Positions 7,668 through 16,221 are shown, numbered from the stretch's first letter. The stretch is 64,000 nucleotides of DNA from Putridiphycobacter sp965230195 (GCA_965230195.1 OZ245997.1:3286001-3350000); one strand, 5' to 3'. The notes: generated by a model from the letters alone, not told the origin. Translations and numbers: made by a program.

Positions 7668-8515
7668 CTATCCCGTTTGACGCAGACGAAAGGCAGACGG
7701 AGATAGTCCGTAAGCAGATTTAAAAGAGCGATTAAAAGTCGAAATAGTTTCGTACCCACTATCATAAGCAATATCTGATACTCTTTCGGTTGTATTTTTT
7801 AACAGGCTTACTGCTTTTTCTAATTTCTTTTTCGCAATATATTTCCTGGGGCTTTCACCAAAGGTTTCCTTAAACTTTCTTTTAAAAGTAGAAGTGCTCA
7901 TAGCACAAAGCTGGGCAAATTCATCAACGTTTAAGTTTGAATATATATTCTTTTCCACAGTCTGCCTGAATTCTGAGAAGTTAAGGTTAAACATAGCCGC
8001 TAAAAAATCCAATGGTGACAGATTTTGAGATTTAGAAATAAGAAGTACAAACTCTTTTAATTTAGTCTCAATTATAGTTTCATCTGTCAGTTCAGGGTTT
8101 TCCACTAATATGTCAATTGAATCCCTGTAAGCTTTAAATAAACGATCTAATGGTAGTTGCTTGACGTTATAATTGACACGATTTGAAGAGTTAGCCAGAT
8201 TGAGCTCTAATAAACTTTCCACATGAGATGGAAACAGAAAAACACCAATAAATTCAACCGTTCCCTCCTTTGACCGTTGGGCTTTTGTGGTTTCAACAAA
8301 AAAATTAAAGCATTTGGCCAACATACCCTGATCACGTTTAAAAGAAATGAATTGGTCAGGGGAGGGGTACGGATGGAAAACTCTCCTCTGTTTACAAACA
8401 TAAAACAGGCCTCATTATTCTGAAAAGGTTTTAACTCACGGGCAGGAGCAGTAGTTGTAATTTTATGGAAAACAATTTTTCCCTTATATGAAATGGTTTT
8501 GTGTATTTCGGTCAT
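7668..8515 (-). pseudogene. AraC-family transcriptional regulator, disrupted by a frameshift
   Basis: Two overlapping frames together make one AraC regulator of about 280 residues. The 5' part (ATG at 8515) reads MTEIHKTISYKGKIVFHKI ... ACFMFVNRGEFSIRTP, the usual N-terminal sensing domain. Homology then continues in another frame as PDQFISFKRDQGMLAKCFNF and runs to the end, with the double helix-turn-helix over the last 100 residues (LNVDEFAQLCAMSTSTFKRK and RVSDIAYDSGYETISTFNRS). The switch occurs in two runs of four G (8359-8362 and 8364-8367, C runs on the coding strand); one extra base would restore RTPSPDQFISF. Either a sequencing or assembly indel or a real inactivating mutation explains this. 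It converges on the ABM gene. Confidence 0.8.
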
Positions 8516-8634
8516 GCTTTAGATTAATACCTGTATAAAAATAGTGATTTTGACCAATTTTATCATGATGTAATAAAGAGATTTTTAGAGGGAATTTGTA
8601 GGAGAGGAGACAGGCTTCCAATTCATTAATTTTA

Positions 8635-8642
8635 TATATTTG
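8635..8642 (+). promoter_or_regulatory. -7 box (TATATTTG)
   Basis: Exact TAnnTTTG, 51 bp before the start at 8694; likely drives the DUF6985-like gene and the lipoprotein behind it. Confidence 0.55.
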
Positions 8643-8693
8643 AAGCGGTTTTTAATCAGGTTTTAAGATCAGAAGCGTTTAAGAATAATTAAG

Positions 8694-9239
8694 ATGAATA
8701 CTATTGAATCACAGGTACTGGGTACATTACGGCAGGATGAAAAATTTGAAGATTGGTGGAAGAGTAGTCCGCAGATGGTTCCTTTTATTGAAAAAGAACT
8801 TGTTGTTTCTTTTTTAGACTTTAATCCTGAGAATGACAAAAAATTCATTGAGGAGTCTGACAAAGCATTAAAAAATTTCTTTAATCTTAATAGCTTTTAT
8901 AAGTTACAGATTGCACAGCTGATTTTTGAAAATTTTGTGGAGTTTTGTTCTTATGTCAGCGAAGAAGACATTCCTGAAAAAATGAAAGGCGCTCAGCCTT
9001 TGAGTATATGGAATTTTGTTTATCCAACCGAGGTATTTGTAAACAGGCGCAACAGAAGAGATGAGGACATCTATATTATTTTGGCCTGTGAATGCGAATG
9101 GGAACAGGAACACGGTTTGCAATTGGTGTTCCGTCAGGGTAAAAAATTAACCCGTGTCAGCGATCAGGATGGTCATTTAACCAAAGCAGATGCTTATGAT
9201 TTACCTGATAGTGAGGATGAGTTGTTGTCGGCATTTTAA
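8694..9239 (+). CDS. DUF6985-like cytoplasmic protein
   Basis: 181 residues with no signal peptide. The C-terminal half fits the DUF6985 pattern as I recall it: IWNFVYPTEVFVNRRNRRDED (about 105-125), then ACECEWEQEHGLQLVFRQGK, then RVSDQDGHLTKADAY. This small immunity-protein-like family occurs widely in Bacteroidota and Firmicutes and has no established activity. The lipoprotein gene follows after 18 bp, so the two are probably co-transcribed. No toxin partner is visible nearby. Confidence 0.65.
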   Translation: MNTIESQVLGTLRQDEKFEDWWKSSPQMVPFIEKELVVSFLDFNPENDKKFIEESDKALKNFFNLNSFYKLQIAQLIFENFVEFCSYVSEEDIPEKMKGAQPLSIWNFVYPTEVFVNRRNRRDEDIYIILACECEWEQEHGLQLVFRQGKKLTRVSDQDGHLTKADAYDLPDSEDELLSAF

Positions 9240-9257
9240 AATAAAATTAAAAAAGTA

Positions 9258-10109
9258 ATGAAAAAAACAGATAATAAAAGTTGGTTTTGTTCTCTTTGTG
9301 GTATATACCTGGTCATTACTTTGATGGCCTGCACCTCTGAGACATCTTATGTCGAAACAGACCTGCAGAAGTATCAATTACATGGTTCAGTTAAATCAAT
9401 AGAGGAGACTACTAAATATGTACAATCTGATGAAGCAGAGTTAACCAGATATATGTTATTTAATGCAGAAGGATTTTTATTGAAAGATAGCCTTAACAGA
9501 GGTGGGGATATTGTATCATTTCAATTTTTTTACAATTCAAAAGGATATATCAGTAACAGATCAATGTCTCAGATGAGTATAGGTAGTGAAATTAAAACTG
9601 AATGGCAATTTACTGTAGATGATAATGGTAGAATTATTGAAGAGCGAATGTTGAGAGAGGGAAAGAAGGAGGAAATCAGCAAATATTTTTATAATGACGA
9701 TAATCAGATTCGTTTAATCGAAATCTTTTTAAATGGTGAACATACAAGATCAGTTGAAAAGAAGTATGATGTGGAACAGAGACTTATTAATTCTAAAGTG
9801 ATCCGACATGGAAATATTAAGGATTCAACTGTACTTCAGGTTACATATCCTTCTTCGAATGAAAAACATATGAAAGATGTAAGTTATGATGAGGTTGGTA
9901 GAGAGACTGTTCTCTATGTGAAAAGTGAGAAGTTTGATAATTTAGATAATGTTATAGAAACCAGTTTTCAAACCAGATCAGATAAAGAGGCTTCTAAAAT
10001 GACTTTTTCATATAGTTTTGACGAAAGACAAAATTGGGTCAGAAAAGAGACAAGATATGCTGATAAGCCTGTCAGTGAGGTTACGACCAGGGAAATTATT
10101 TACTTCTAG
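9258..10109 (+). CDS. Hypothetical lipoprotein with YD/RHS-like text repeats
   Basis: 283 residues. The signal MKKTDNKSWFCSLCGIYLVITLMAC ends in a lipobox with the cysteine near residue 25. The rest is built of repeated beta-rich units with aromatic and Asn/Asp/Gly turns (FNAEGFLLKDS, YNSKGYISNRS, VDDNGRIIEER, YNDDNQIRLIE, FDERQNWVRKE), like the YD-repeat-type lipoproteins common in Bacteroidota. Such proteins line the envelope and their roles are unknown. Second gene of the unit starting at 8694. Confidence 0.65.
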   Translation: MKKTDNKSWFCSLCGIYLVITLMACTSETSYVETDLQKYQLHGSVKSIEETTKYVQSDEAELTRYMLFNAEGFLLKDSLNRGGDIVSFQFFYNSKGYISNRSMSQMSIGSEIKTEWQFTVDDNGRIIEERMLREGKKEEISKYFYNDDNQIRLIEIFLNGEHTRSVEKKYDVEQRLINSKVIRHGNIKDSTVLQVTYPSSNEKHMKDVSYDEVGRETVLYVKSEKFDNLDNVIETSFQTRSDKEASKMTFSYSFDERQNWVRKETRYADKPVSEVTTREIIYF

Positions 10110-10208
10110 GTTGAATTTAAACCAATAGTGAGAGTTTTGTTCTGCTTTGCAATGATTCTTTCGAATGATCAATCAATAATTACAAATAATAAACAATTTG
10201 TCTTTTCT

Positions 10209-10226
10209 AACTATTCCGGAATAGTT
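10209..10226. promoter_or_regulatory. 18-bp perfect palindrome, possible operator
   Basis: AACTATTCCGGAATAGTT is a perfect palindrome with no spacer, located 42 bp upstream of the gene at 10268 and just before a near-consensus -7 box TACATTTA (10243-10250). A dimeric regulator site is the natural reading. No T-run follows, so it does not look like a terminator. Confidence 0.45.
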
Positions 10227-10267
10227 GATATAAGTAAAGGTCTACATTTACAATAGACTTTAGACTT

Positions 10268-11221
10268 ATGTTCATGAAAACTGTTTTATTACTACTTGTC
10301 CTGATTTCAAATTTTGTTTTTGCCCAACAACCTGTGGTTTACAGTTTACAATGGCATCAGTACAGAACCGGAGAGGAGGTACATCATTTTGTTTCTGTTT
10401 CTGACCGATATTGGTTAAAAGAACACCCGGATTCTTTGGCTATACCTGATCAATACCTGGGTAACAGGACAGAACCTGCTGAAACTTACTTTAAACTGAC
10501 CGGGGAATACCGAGACCGTTGCTTAAAAGCAACAGATATTTCTGAAAATGATATTGTATATGTTTACGATTATAAAAAAGATATATTATTACGTTTTTAT
10601 GTGAAGGGATTAAACCTTATAGCAGTGTTAAACCACTATACCGGTGTGAATGAAAATCCTATTTCACAATATGATTACCGCATAGGTTTTGAAATTAACC
10701 CAAAGTACTTAAACCGTTTTTCGAAATATTACCCTCATGTTTTAGTCTCAATTGGTAGAAGCAATCCTTTTACAAGAGGAAAGATGAAGCCCATGACATG
10801 GACAAAGACAGAAATCTCATTATTTCCATCAGATACAAAATTAATTAAGGAAGACCAATGGTTAGCAAATTCAACCGCTGGTGATACTTATTATTTTAAG
10901 ATGGATAACCTGACTTATTTTGCACAGAATATTATGGTAGATGCTGGTTTTGCAGCAAGACATCTGGCAGTGATTGATTCTCAGTCAAAAGCTTTGCTTT
11001 TTGAACAGGTTTATGCAGGTTCGGAAGGCGGAGATCCAACACCATTAAACAATATTCATCCTGAGTATAATATCTATCTTAATCAATTTGCCGGTCAGCT
11101 TTTTAGAAATAACCCTCCTGTTGTCTTAGGTTTCATGTACCGGTCATTTGGTTGTACTGGAATTGAGTTTGTAACCGGAAATAAAGAAAGGGTTTATATT
11201 CATTGCGATAACAGACATTAA
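10268..11221 (+). CDS. Hypothetical secreted protein
   Basis: 317 residues with a clear signal peptide (MFMKTVLLLLVLISNFVFA-QQ, cleavage after about residue 19-20). An alternative ATG at 10274 would shorten it by two residues. The mature part is mixed alpha/beta with many aromatic residues (YSLQWHQYRTGEEVHHFVS; YPHVLVSIGRSNPFTRGKM; GFMYRSFGCTGIEFV) and no recognisable catalytic motif. One copy only and no domain that I can name. It is convergent with the methyltransferase at 11232, separated by 10 bp. Confidence 0.6.
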   Translation: MFMKTVLLLLVLISNFVFAQQPVVYSLQWHQYRTGEEVHHFVSVSDRYWLKEHPDSLAIPDQYLGNRTEPAETYFKLTGEYRDRCLKATDISENDIVYVYDYKKDILLRFYVKGLNLIAVLNHYTGVNENPISQYDYRIGFEINPKYLNRFSKYYPHVLVSIGRSNPFTRGKMKPMTWTKTEISLFPSDTKLIKEDQWLANSTAGDTYYFKMDNLTYFAQNIMVDAGFAARHLAVIDSQSKALLFEQVYAGSEGGDPTPLNNIHPEYNIYLNQFAGQLFRNNPPVVLGFMYRSFGCTGIEFVTGNKERVYIHCDNRH

Positions 11222-11231
11222 GGGTGAATGG

Positions 11232-11960
11232 TTATGAAATGTTTATTGCAATAATCTTAATTATTCCCTTTGTTGTTTCACTCAACTGTACCTTAAATCC
11301 GTTCGATTCAAGTAAATCCAAAATCATGGGTTCAGAAACTCTGACTTTATTGTATGAACTGACTTTTTGAATCCACTTTCCATTTTCCTTTTCATGGAGG
11401 ATATCTGTTACTTTGACTTGTTGGTCTTCATATTCCAAAAAGCAGGTCAACATTCTGGATTCACTTTGCTTAACCGGAATAAATCTGGAATTATCGGTTA
11501 GGGGAGTGCGATAGTCTCTAAAAGACAGAATTAATTTACCATTGGGAGTCAAAGTGTTTGAGATATCTATAATCAAAGATTCAATCTCTTCTTTGGAGTC
11601 CAGATGGGCAATAGTATCACCACAGCAAACAATTAGCTCAGGTTGTTTATTTTTATAAGATAGTACTTTGCGTAAATCACCATTAAGAATTTCTATAGTA
11701 TCACCTTGATCAGCTGCTTTCAATTCATCCAAAAGTGTTTGGTTAAAATCAATGGCAGTAACCTTGAACCCGGATTGGGCCAATGCCAGACTTTGAATAC
11801 CATGTCCTGCCCCTAAATCAATAGCAATACCAGTACTTTTGGGTAAAAGTTGATGTTTTTTAATGAACTCAACAAACTCATTAATTTTACTGGTTGTGTT
11901 ACCAACCATCCAGGAATAAAAAAAGCCCAGGTGGTTGTCATAATGTGCTTTAACGGACAT
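11232..11960 (-). CDS. Class I SAM-dependent methyltransferase
   Basis: 242 residues. Motif I IAIDLGAGHGIQSLALAQSG (about 45-64), the acidic end of strand 2 VTAIDFNQ, motif III NGDLRKV and motif IV ELIVCCGDTIAHLDS define the Rossmann methyltransferase fold (Methyltransf_25/11 type). The substrate is not readable from sequence; related proteins methylate small molecules. The 3' end converges with the secreted protein gene. An 11-bp inverted repeat lies right upstream of the start. Confidence 0.8.
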   Translation of the reverse strand: MSVKAHYDNHLGFFYSWMVGNTTSKINEFVEFIKKHQLLPKSTGIAIDLGAGHGIQSLALAQSGFKVTAIDFNQTLLDELKAADQGDTIEILNGDLRKVLSYKNKQPELIVCCGDTIAHLDSKEEIESLIIDISNTLTPNGKLILSFRDYRTPLTDNSRFIPVKQSESRMLTCFLEYEDQQVKVTDILHEKENGKWIQKVSSYNKVRVSEPMILDLLESNGFKVQLSETTKGIIKIIAINIS

Positions 11961-11967
11961 GTTTTAG

Positions 11968-12009
11968 TTTAGTTAATTGACTTTTTGATAGTGTACTAAA
12001 TTAACTAAA
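11968..12009. promoter_or_regulatory. 11-bp inverted repeat upstream of the methyltransferase
   Basis: TTTAGTTAATT (11968-11978) and AATTAACTAAA (11999-12009) are exact reverse complements separated by 20 bp, between the TM-protein gene stop (12030) and the methyltransferase ATG (11960). It could be an operator or an mRNA hairpin at the 5' end of the methyltransferase message. Confidence 0.4.
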
Positions 12010-12029
12010 ATAATATAGTCCGGATATTG

Positions 12030-12305
12030 TCAGTGCCCCGAATTAATCGTTTTGGCTTCTTTAAAGGCATCAATAGCCAGACCGGTATTAATGATAAAGA
12101 CAGTACTTGCCATAATTCCAAAGGCAGTGGAGTCGTGAGTTTGCAATACATTTCCATCAGAAAACTTATAAAATTGTTCAAGATATGTGAGAGCGATAGC
12201 ACCTATGGTTAATAAAACGCCTAATAATTGTCGCTTACCATTGTAAATATATCCAAGGCCCATAAAGAAAAAATTTAAGATTGCTGATAACCATGTTTTT
12301 TTCAT
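12030..12305 (-). CDS. Small two/three-TM membrane protein, TM2/DUF5683-like
   Basis: 91 residues. It opens MKKTWLSAILNFFFMGLGYIY-NGK, the typical start of TM2-like proteins (Lys, then a hydrophobic helix with FxGxGYxYxG), followed by LLGVLLTIGAIALTYLEQF and a third hydrophobic stretch TAFGIMASTVFIINTGLAID. It is a predicted inner-membrane protein without known activity. A -7 box (TAGTTTTG, 12334-12341) lies upstream, so it is a separate unit from HxlR. Confidence 0.65.
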   Translation of the reverse strand: MKKTWLSAILNFFFMGLGYIYNGKRQLLGVLLTIGAIALTYLEQFYKFSDGNVLQTHDSTAFGIMASTVFIINTGLAIDAFKEAKTINSGH

Positions 12306-12333
12306 TGTTGTCTGTTTTAAATTGATAATAAAA

Positions 12334-12341
12334 CAAAACTA
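12334..12341 (-). promoter_or_regulatory. -7 box (TAGTTTTG)
   Basis: Exact TAnnTTTG on the minus strand, 28 bp before the start of the small membrane protein at 12305. Confidence 0.45.
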
Positions 12342-12378
12342 CAGGGTAAATTTGGACTAAACGGTTACCAACAGGTAA

Positions 12379-12744
12379 CTAGAAGTGACGATCACCCCAG
12401 TCAAAAAGGTCTAAAAGTATTGGTATGACTGATTTTCCGCGTTCCGTTAATTGATAATAAATTACTTCATCAACAGTAGATTTATATATAAGATCATAGC
12501 CAATCAGCTCATTCAGGTGAGCGGACAATACTTTATTGGATAATAGATTTTCGGAATCGTCATAATATACTACAGCATCCTGTACTCTGTATTTTAGATC
12601 ATTAAACCTTAACGAGTCATCCTTTAGTTGATATAATATAGAGCCCCTCCATTTGCCGCCAAGTATCCGTAAAGCCAGCTCAACCGGGCAAACGACCATA
12701 CTTCTGATTTTATCAATATTCGGCGTATCAACTTGTTCAATCAT
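12379..12744 (-). CDS. HxlR-family winged-helix transcriptional regulator
   Basis: 121 residues, the normal family length. CPVELALRILGGKWRGSILYQL (about 19-40) is the HxlR signature with the conserved Cys near the N-terminus, followed by LRFNDLKYRVQ and VLSAHLNELIGYDLI (recognition helix region) and YQLTERGKSVIPIL (wing and last helix). HxlR proteins sense aldehydes, quinones or disulfide stress, often through that cysteine, and control a neighbouring oxidoreductase. The SDR gene at 12795 is directly upstream on the same strand and is a candidate target. Confidence 0.9.
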   Translation of the reverse strand: MIEQVDTPNIDKIRSMVVCPVELALRILGGKWRGSILYQLKDDSLRFNDLKYRVQDAVVYYDDSENLLSNKVLSAHLNELIGYDLIYKSTVDEVIYYQLTERGKSVIPILLDLFDWGDRHF

Positions 12745-12769
12745 ATCTGTAAATTTGACAGGGTTAAAT

Positions 12770-12777
12770 CAAATTTA
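12770..12777 (-). promoter_or_regulatory. -7 box (TAAATTTG) of hxlR-type gene
   Basis: Exact TAnnTTTG on the minus strand, 25 bp before the HxlR start at 12744. Confidence 0.5.
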
Positions 12778-12794
12778 GCGAATTAAACCGGTTT

Positions 12795-13553
12795 TCAGGA
12801 CTTTCGGTGGGTATAAAAGCTATTGGCTTGAGCAGTAGCCGTGACTACCAGATCATTAATACATAGATGTGGGGGCAGAGTAGTGGTATAATAAATGATT
12901 TCAGCAATATCTTCAGCTGTCATGGCTTCAAAGCCATCATAAACTTTATCTGCTTTTTCCTGATCTCCATGAAAACGAACTACCGAAAATTCCGTTTCAG
13001 CCATCCCCGGACAAATCTGAGAGACTTTGATACCTTCTTCTAACAAGTCAATTCTCATGGCCTTTGAAATGGCATCTACAGCGTGTTTACTGGCACAATA
13101 TACATTTCCTTTAGCGTAAACCTCTTTACCCGCTGTTGAACCAATATTAATGATATGTCCGTGTTGGCTTTTTTTCAGATAGGGAATTACCGCCTTTGAA
13201 ACATAAAGCAGGCCTTTAACATTGGTGTCCATCATTTTATCCCAGTCTTCTAAGTCCCCATTTTGAATTTGATCAAAACCACTGGCTAAACCTGCATTAT
13301 TAATTAAAATATCAATAGATTGCCATTCCTGAGGCAAGTTAGACAATGCTTTTTCAACCTCAACTTTGTTCCTGACATCAAAACATAGATCCAGTACTTT
13401 AACCTCAAAGGCCTCAAGTTCTGTTTTTAATTTGGTCAAGCGATCCTGACGCCTTCCGGTAATGATAACGTGATGACCATTAATAGCAAATTGTTTTGCT
13501 GCTGCTTCACCAAAACCGCTGGTAGCACCTGTTATAATAACATTTTTCGACAT
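12795..13553 (-). CDS. SDR-family NADP-dependent oxidoreductase (YdfG-like)
   Basis: 252 residues, classical short-chain dehydrogenase. TGATSGFGEAAA at 8-19 binds the cofactor (with GRRQDR further on, favouring NADP), NNAGLASGF at about 87-95, NIGSTAG for the catalytic Ser, and the YCASKHAV catalytic Tyr-x3-Lys. The closest named relatives are YdfG 3-hydroxy acid / malonic semialdehyde reductases; substrate is uncertain. The start overlaps the yebC stop by one base (TAATG), and the HxlR regulator follows downstream. Confidence 0.85.
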   Translation of the reverse strand: MSKNVIITGATSGFGEAAAKQFAINGHHVIITGRRQDRLTKLKTELEAFEVKVLDLCFDVRNKVEVEKALSNLPQEWQSIDILINNAGLASGFDQIQNGDLEDWDKMMDTNVKGLLYVSKAVIPYLKKSQHGHIINIGSTAGKEVYAKGNVYCASKHAVDAISKAMRIDLLEEGIKVSQICPGMAETEFSVVRFHGDQEKADKVYDGFEAMTAEDIAEIIYYTTTLPPHLCINDLVVTATAQANSFYTHRKS

Positions 13554-14263
13554 TATTCCTCCATATTATGAAAGACATTATTCACGTCTTCATCTTCCTC
13601 CAGTCGCTCCAGTAACTTTTCAACATCAGCTTTTTGCTCTTCATTCAAAGTTTTGGTCACTTGTGGTATACGTTCAAAGCCAGAAGAAATGATTTCGATA
13701 TTCCTGTTTTCTAATTCTTTTTGAATGTCGCCAAAACTATTAAAAGCACCATAAATTAAAATGCCTTCCTCATCTTCGAATACTTCTTCGGCACCATAAT
13801 CAATGAATTCCAATTCAATCTCTTCAACATCTAAACCTTCTTTATTGATCGTAAAGTTACAAGTATGGTCAAACATAAACTCTACAGAGCCCTGAGTACC
13901 CATATTACCATTACATTTATTAAAATGGCTTCTTACATTGGCTACGGTCCGGTTATTATTATCGGTAGCAGTTTCAACCAATATGGCAATACCATGTGGC
14001 GCATAACCTTCAAACAATACTTCCTTATAATTAGAAGTGTCTTTGTCACTTGCCTTTTTAATGGCTCTTGTGACATTGTCCTTAGGCATATTGGCAGCCT
14101 TTGCATTTTGAATTACAGCTCTTAAACGGGCGTTTGAATCCGGGTCTGGCCCGCCTTCCTTTACTGCCATTACAATATCCTTACCAATTCTGGTAAAGGC
14201 CTTCGACATAGCCGACCAACGTTTTAATTTTCTTCCTTTTCTAAATTCAAATGCTCTACCCAT
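13553..14263 (-). CDS. yebC: YebC/PmpR-family protein
   Basis: 236 residues. The N-terminus carries the family pattern RAFEFRKGRKLKRW, then AFTRIGKDI, DPDSNARLRAVIQNAKAANM and the IKKAS segment; GYAPHGIAILVE and NRTVANVRSHF follow in the middle. YebC proteins were classed as DNA-binding regulators; some members help ribosomes through proline-rich stretches. Length is normal. Preceded by a good -7 box, it is the first gene of a unit with the SDR enzyme. Confidence 0.95.
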   Translation of the reverse strand: MGRAFEFRKGRKLKRWSAMSKAFTRIGKDIVMAVKEGGPDPDSNARLRAVIQNAKAANMPKDNVTRAIKKASDKDTSNYKEVLFEGYAPHGIAILVETATDNNNRTVANVRSHFNKCNGNMGTQGSVEFMFDHTCNFTINKEGLDVEEIELEFIDYGAEEVFEDEEGILIYGAFNSFGDIQKELENRNIEIISSGFERIPQVTKTLNEEQKADVEKLLERLEEDEDVNNVFHNMEE

Positions 14264-14283
14264 TTTTTTCTTTTTGTGACGAG

Positions 14284-14291
14284 CAAATTTA
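14284..14291 (-). promoter_or_regulatory. -7 box (TAAATTTG) of yebC
   Basis: Exact TAnnTTTG on the minus strand, 20 bp before the yebC ATG. Confidence 0.6.
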
Positions 14292-14354
14292 AGAATATTG
14301 AAAAATTATTCCAATAAATTAACAGGTTAAATTGTTAGGTTCAGGTTAATAGTC

Positions 14355-14930
14355 TTAACGCCTGTCGTAGTGCCATTGTGCGTCAAATCTTCCATCAGTG
14401 ACATAAACTGTATCAATAGAATCATGACTGACTGCTACAAAATTAAATGTGCCCGAAATGATTTCGCCAACAGAGTCAAAATTTGTAACATTGACTTCGT
14501 TTTTACCTAATGTTGAATCTAACCAATACAGGCATTTGCCACTTTCAGGGTTTGATCGGTAATAGCAAATTTTATTAGGACTGGCATAGGTAAAATCCTT
14601 GTGGTTATCCCTTAGAGGATACGTACCTTCCTGGTATACGCCATCAAGGTTAAGGTGAACATGGCTGATATAGTTGAAATGTTCTGTATTTAATGTTTCC
14701 AGAGTATATGTGCTGTCTTTCTCATTATAATCCGATATAAACTTAATTCTTTGTCTCCATCCAAAATACACATAAGGAATATAGGTTGAATCGTTTATAA
14801 TACAGCTCAAGGTATTTTTTCCACTTGTTGTAGCGGCAGGACGTTCAATTTTGCTGTATTCCTTTTTACAGGAGGTTATACTCAATACGTTACAACAAAA
14901 GAGGATAAAGTAGAAGAGGGTAGTTCTCAT
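14355..14930 (-). CDS. Hypothetical lipoprotein
   Basis: 191 residues with a signal sequence MRTTLFYFILFCCNVLSITSC, the lipid-modified cysteine at about residue 21 followed by KKEYSK. The mature part is beta-rich (LSCIINDSTYIPYVYF, TYTLETLNTEHFNYISHVHL, ISGTFNFVAV), reminiscent of DUF6252-like Bacteroidota lipoproteins whose C-terminal 'GTFxF' strand closes a sandwich. No known function. Confidence 0.6.
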   Translation of the reverse strand: MRTTLFYFILFCCNVLSITSCKKEYSKIERPAATTSGKNTLSCIINDSTYIPYVYFGWRQRIKFISDYNEKDSTYTLETLNTEHFNYISHVHLNLDGVYQEGTYPLRDNHKDFTYASPNKICYYRSNPESGKCLYWLDSTLGKNEVNVTNFDSVGEIISGTFNFVAVSHDSIDTVYVTDGRFDAQWHYDRR

Positions 14931-15257
14931 ACAATAAATATAGGTGTTTTACCCAGGCTACAGAAATGAACCTGAGTGAATTTATGAAATTGGGATGCAT
15001 CATAACAATATGTTAACACAGGGTTAATATTTTGGTCTCGTTGAGGAAAGCTATCTGCATAAATTTTATGGAATTTTAACTATTGATGCATCTAACTAAT
15101 AACTTAAAATACACAGAGCGGGTTAGTCTGATCAGAAAAGTATATCAACTGATCTGACAGACATTACCTAAAGAGGCCGTACTGAAAACTCAGACGGCCT
15201 CTTTAAATTATATTTCCCTGTTATTTAGTGCTGTTCAAAAAGTATTCTAACATTTTG
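14931..15257. other. Intergenic region of 327 bp
   Basis: This gap between two minus-strand genes has no credible gene. It contains the strong hairpin at 15170-15207 and, just before it, an imperfect inverted pair built from GTCTGATCAG (15125-15134) and CTGATCTGACAGAC (15149-15162). No tRNA cloverleaf could be traced. Confidence 0.5.
15170..15207. terminator. Strong hairpin, terminator of the 15258 gene
   Basis: AAAGAGGCCGT pairs with ACGGCCTCTTT (11 bp) and the stem extends inward through CTGA/TCAG. T/A-rich sequence flanks both sides. It lies 50 bp after the stop of the minus-strand CPBP gene and can work in that direction. Confidence 0.75.
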
Positions 15258-16166
15258 TTAACTGTAGAGTGTTTTAAATTGCCATTTATATTTTATGCCG
15301 TATACAATCAAAGTTATAATGACCAGGACTGGTAATAAGTAGGGCAAAATTGCAAAGAGCGTTTCGGTATTGGTTTTAAAAATTGAGGCGGTATTCATTG
15401 CCCCGTTTGAAGTACTTAGAATCAATGCTGTAAAGATATTATTTGCAGCGTGAATACCAATACTCAGTTCCATCCCATTATCCAAAATCGCAATAACTCC
15501 AAACATCAAACTGAACATAAGGTAAACTGGCATTACCCGCAAAAAGCCTTGTTGGAATTCAGGGTTTGCCAAATGAGCTGCAGCAAATAATACAGAACTT
15601 ACAATAAGAGGGATAGTTGCTCTTTTAGTAAAGAGTCCGATTCCCTGGAAGATAAAACCACGAAAAATGATTTCTTCCAAAGTCGTTTGAAAAGGAATTA
15701 GCAGTATAGCAATAATAAAGAGAGGAATAAAGGCAGATAGCTCAAACTGATAAGCCTCACCCAAATCGGGAATCAGAATAAAAATTAAGATGGTTGCTGC
15801 AAAAATCCAGAATATAAAACCTGAAAATACTCGTTTCCAATCTAACCTGGTTCTACCAGTGAGTAATGTGACGAATTTTCTTTTAAATATTGGTTTAAAA
15901 GTAAAAGCAAAGGCCAGAAAACTTAATGTAAATGGGGTTAAAATAAAAAGGAGACCGATTGTGCTGCTAATTTCAAATGCATCTAACGACATATTACTAA
16001 CATGTGTCGCAAATTCTTCATCCGAAATATTGAGCTTTAATTGTTGAGCTTTAAGAACCATCAGCATTGGAATTTGTCCAATACTGATACCAGTAAAAAT
16101 AATAACAAGTGATAAAACGTATCGCCACCAATTGTTCTTTCCTAATTTTGCATTGTGTAAAAACAT
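15258..16166 (-). CDS. CPBP-family intramembrane metalloprotease
   Basis: 302 residues with about eight hydrophobic helices. The glutamate-protease (CAAX/ABI, Rce1-like) motifs are all present: EEIIFRGF at 164-171 (E164, E165, R169), FAAAHLANPE with the second His, and GIHAANNIF with H-x3-N. Such enzymes cleave membrane-associated peptides or proteins; bacterial substrates are mostly unknown, with roles in bacteriocin immunity and sortase-independent processing. It follows the 7-TM AraC regulator on the same strand by 55 bp, so the regulator may control it. Confidence 0.85.
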   Translation of the reverse strand: MFLHNAKLGKNNWWRYVLSLVIIFTGISIGQIPMLMVLKAQQLKLNISDEEFATHVSNMSLDAFEISSTIGLLFILTPFTLSFLAFAFTFKPIFKRKFVTLLTGRTRLDWKRVFSGFIFWIFAATILIFILIPDLGEAYQFELSAFIPLFIIAILLIPFQTTLEEIIFRGFIFQGIGLFTKRATIPLIVSSVLFAAAHLANPEFQQGFLRVMPVYLMFSLMFGVIAILDNGMELSIGIHAANNIFTALILSTSNGAMNTASIFKTNTETLFAILPYLLPVLVIITLIVYGIKYKWQFKTLYS

Positions 16167-16221
16167 ATCTTTTTTGCAGCAAAGAAAAGGTATCGCAAGG
16201 GGCCTGTCGTCTCAATATCGG

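Noticed and set aside
8355..8370. Programmed -1 frameshifting in the AraC gene.
   Set aside because: The coding-strand sequence CCCCTCCCC lacks a standard slippery heptamer, and no strong downstream structure is evident; AraC regulators are not known to use it.
12750..12757. TAAATTTG on the plus strand as a promoter.
   Set aside because: It lies right in front of no plus-strand gene; probably accidental in AT-rich DNA.
14931..15257. tRNA or small RNA gene in the 327-bp gap.
   Set aside because: No cloverleaf or defined conserved RNA could be traced; only a terminator hairpin and imperfect inverted words are visible.
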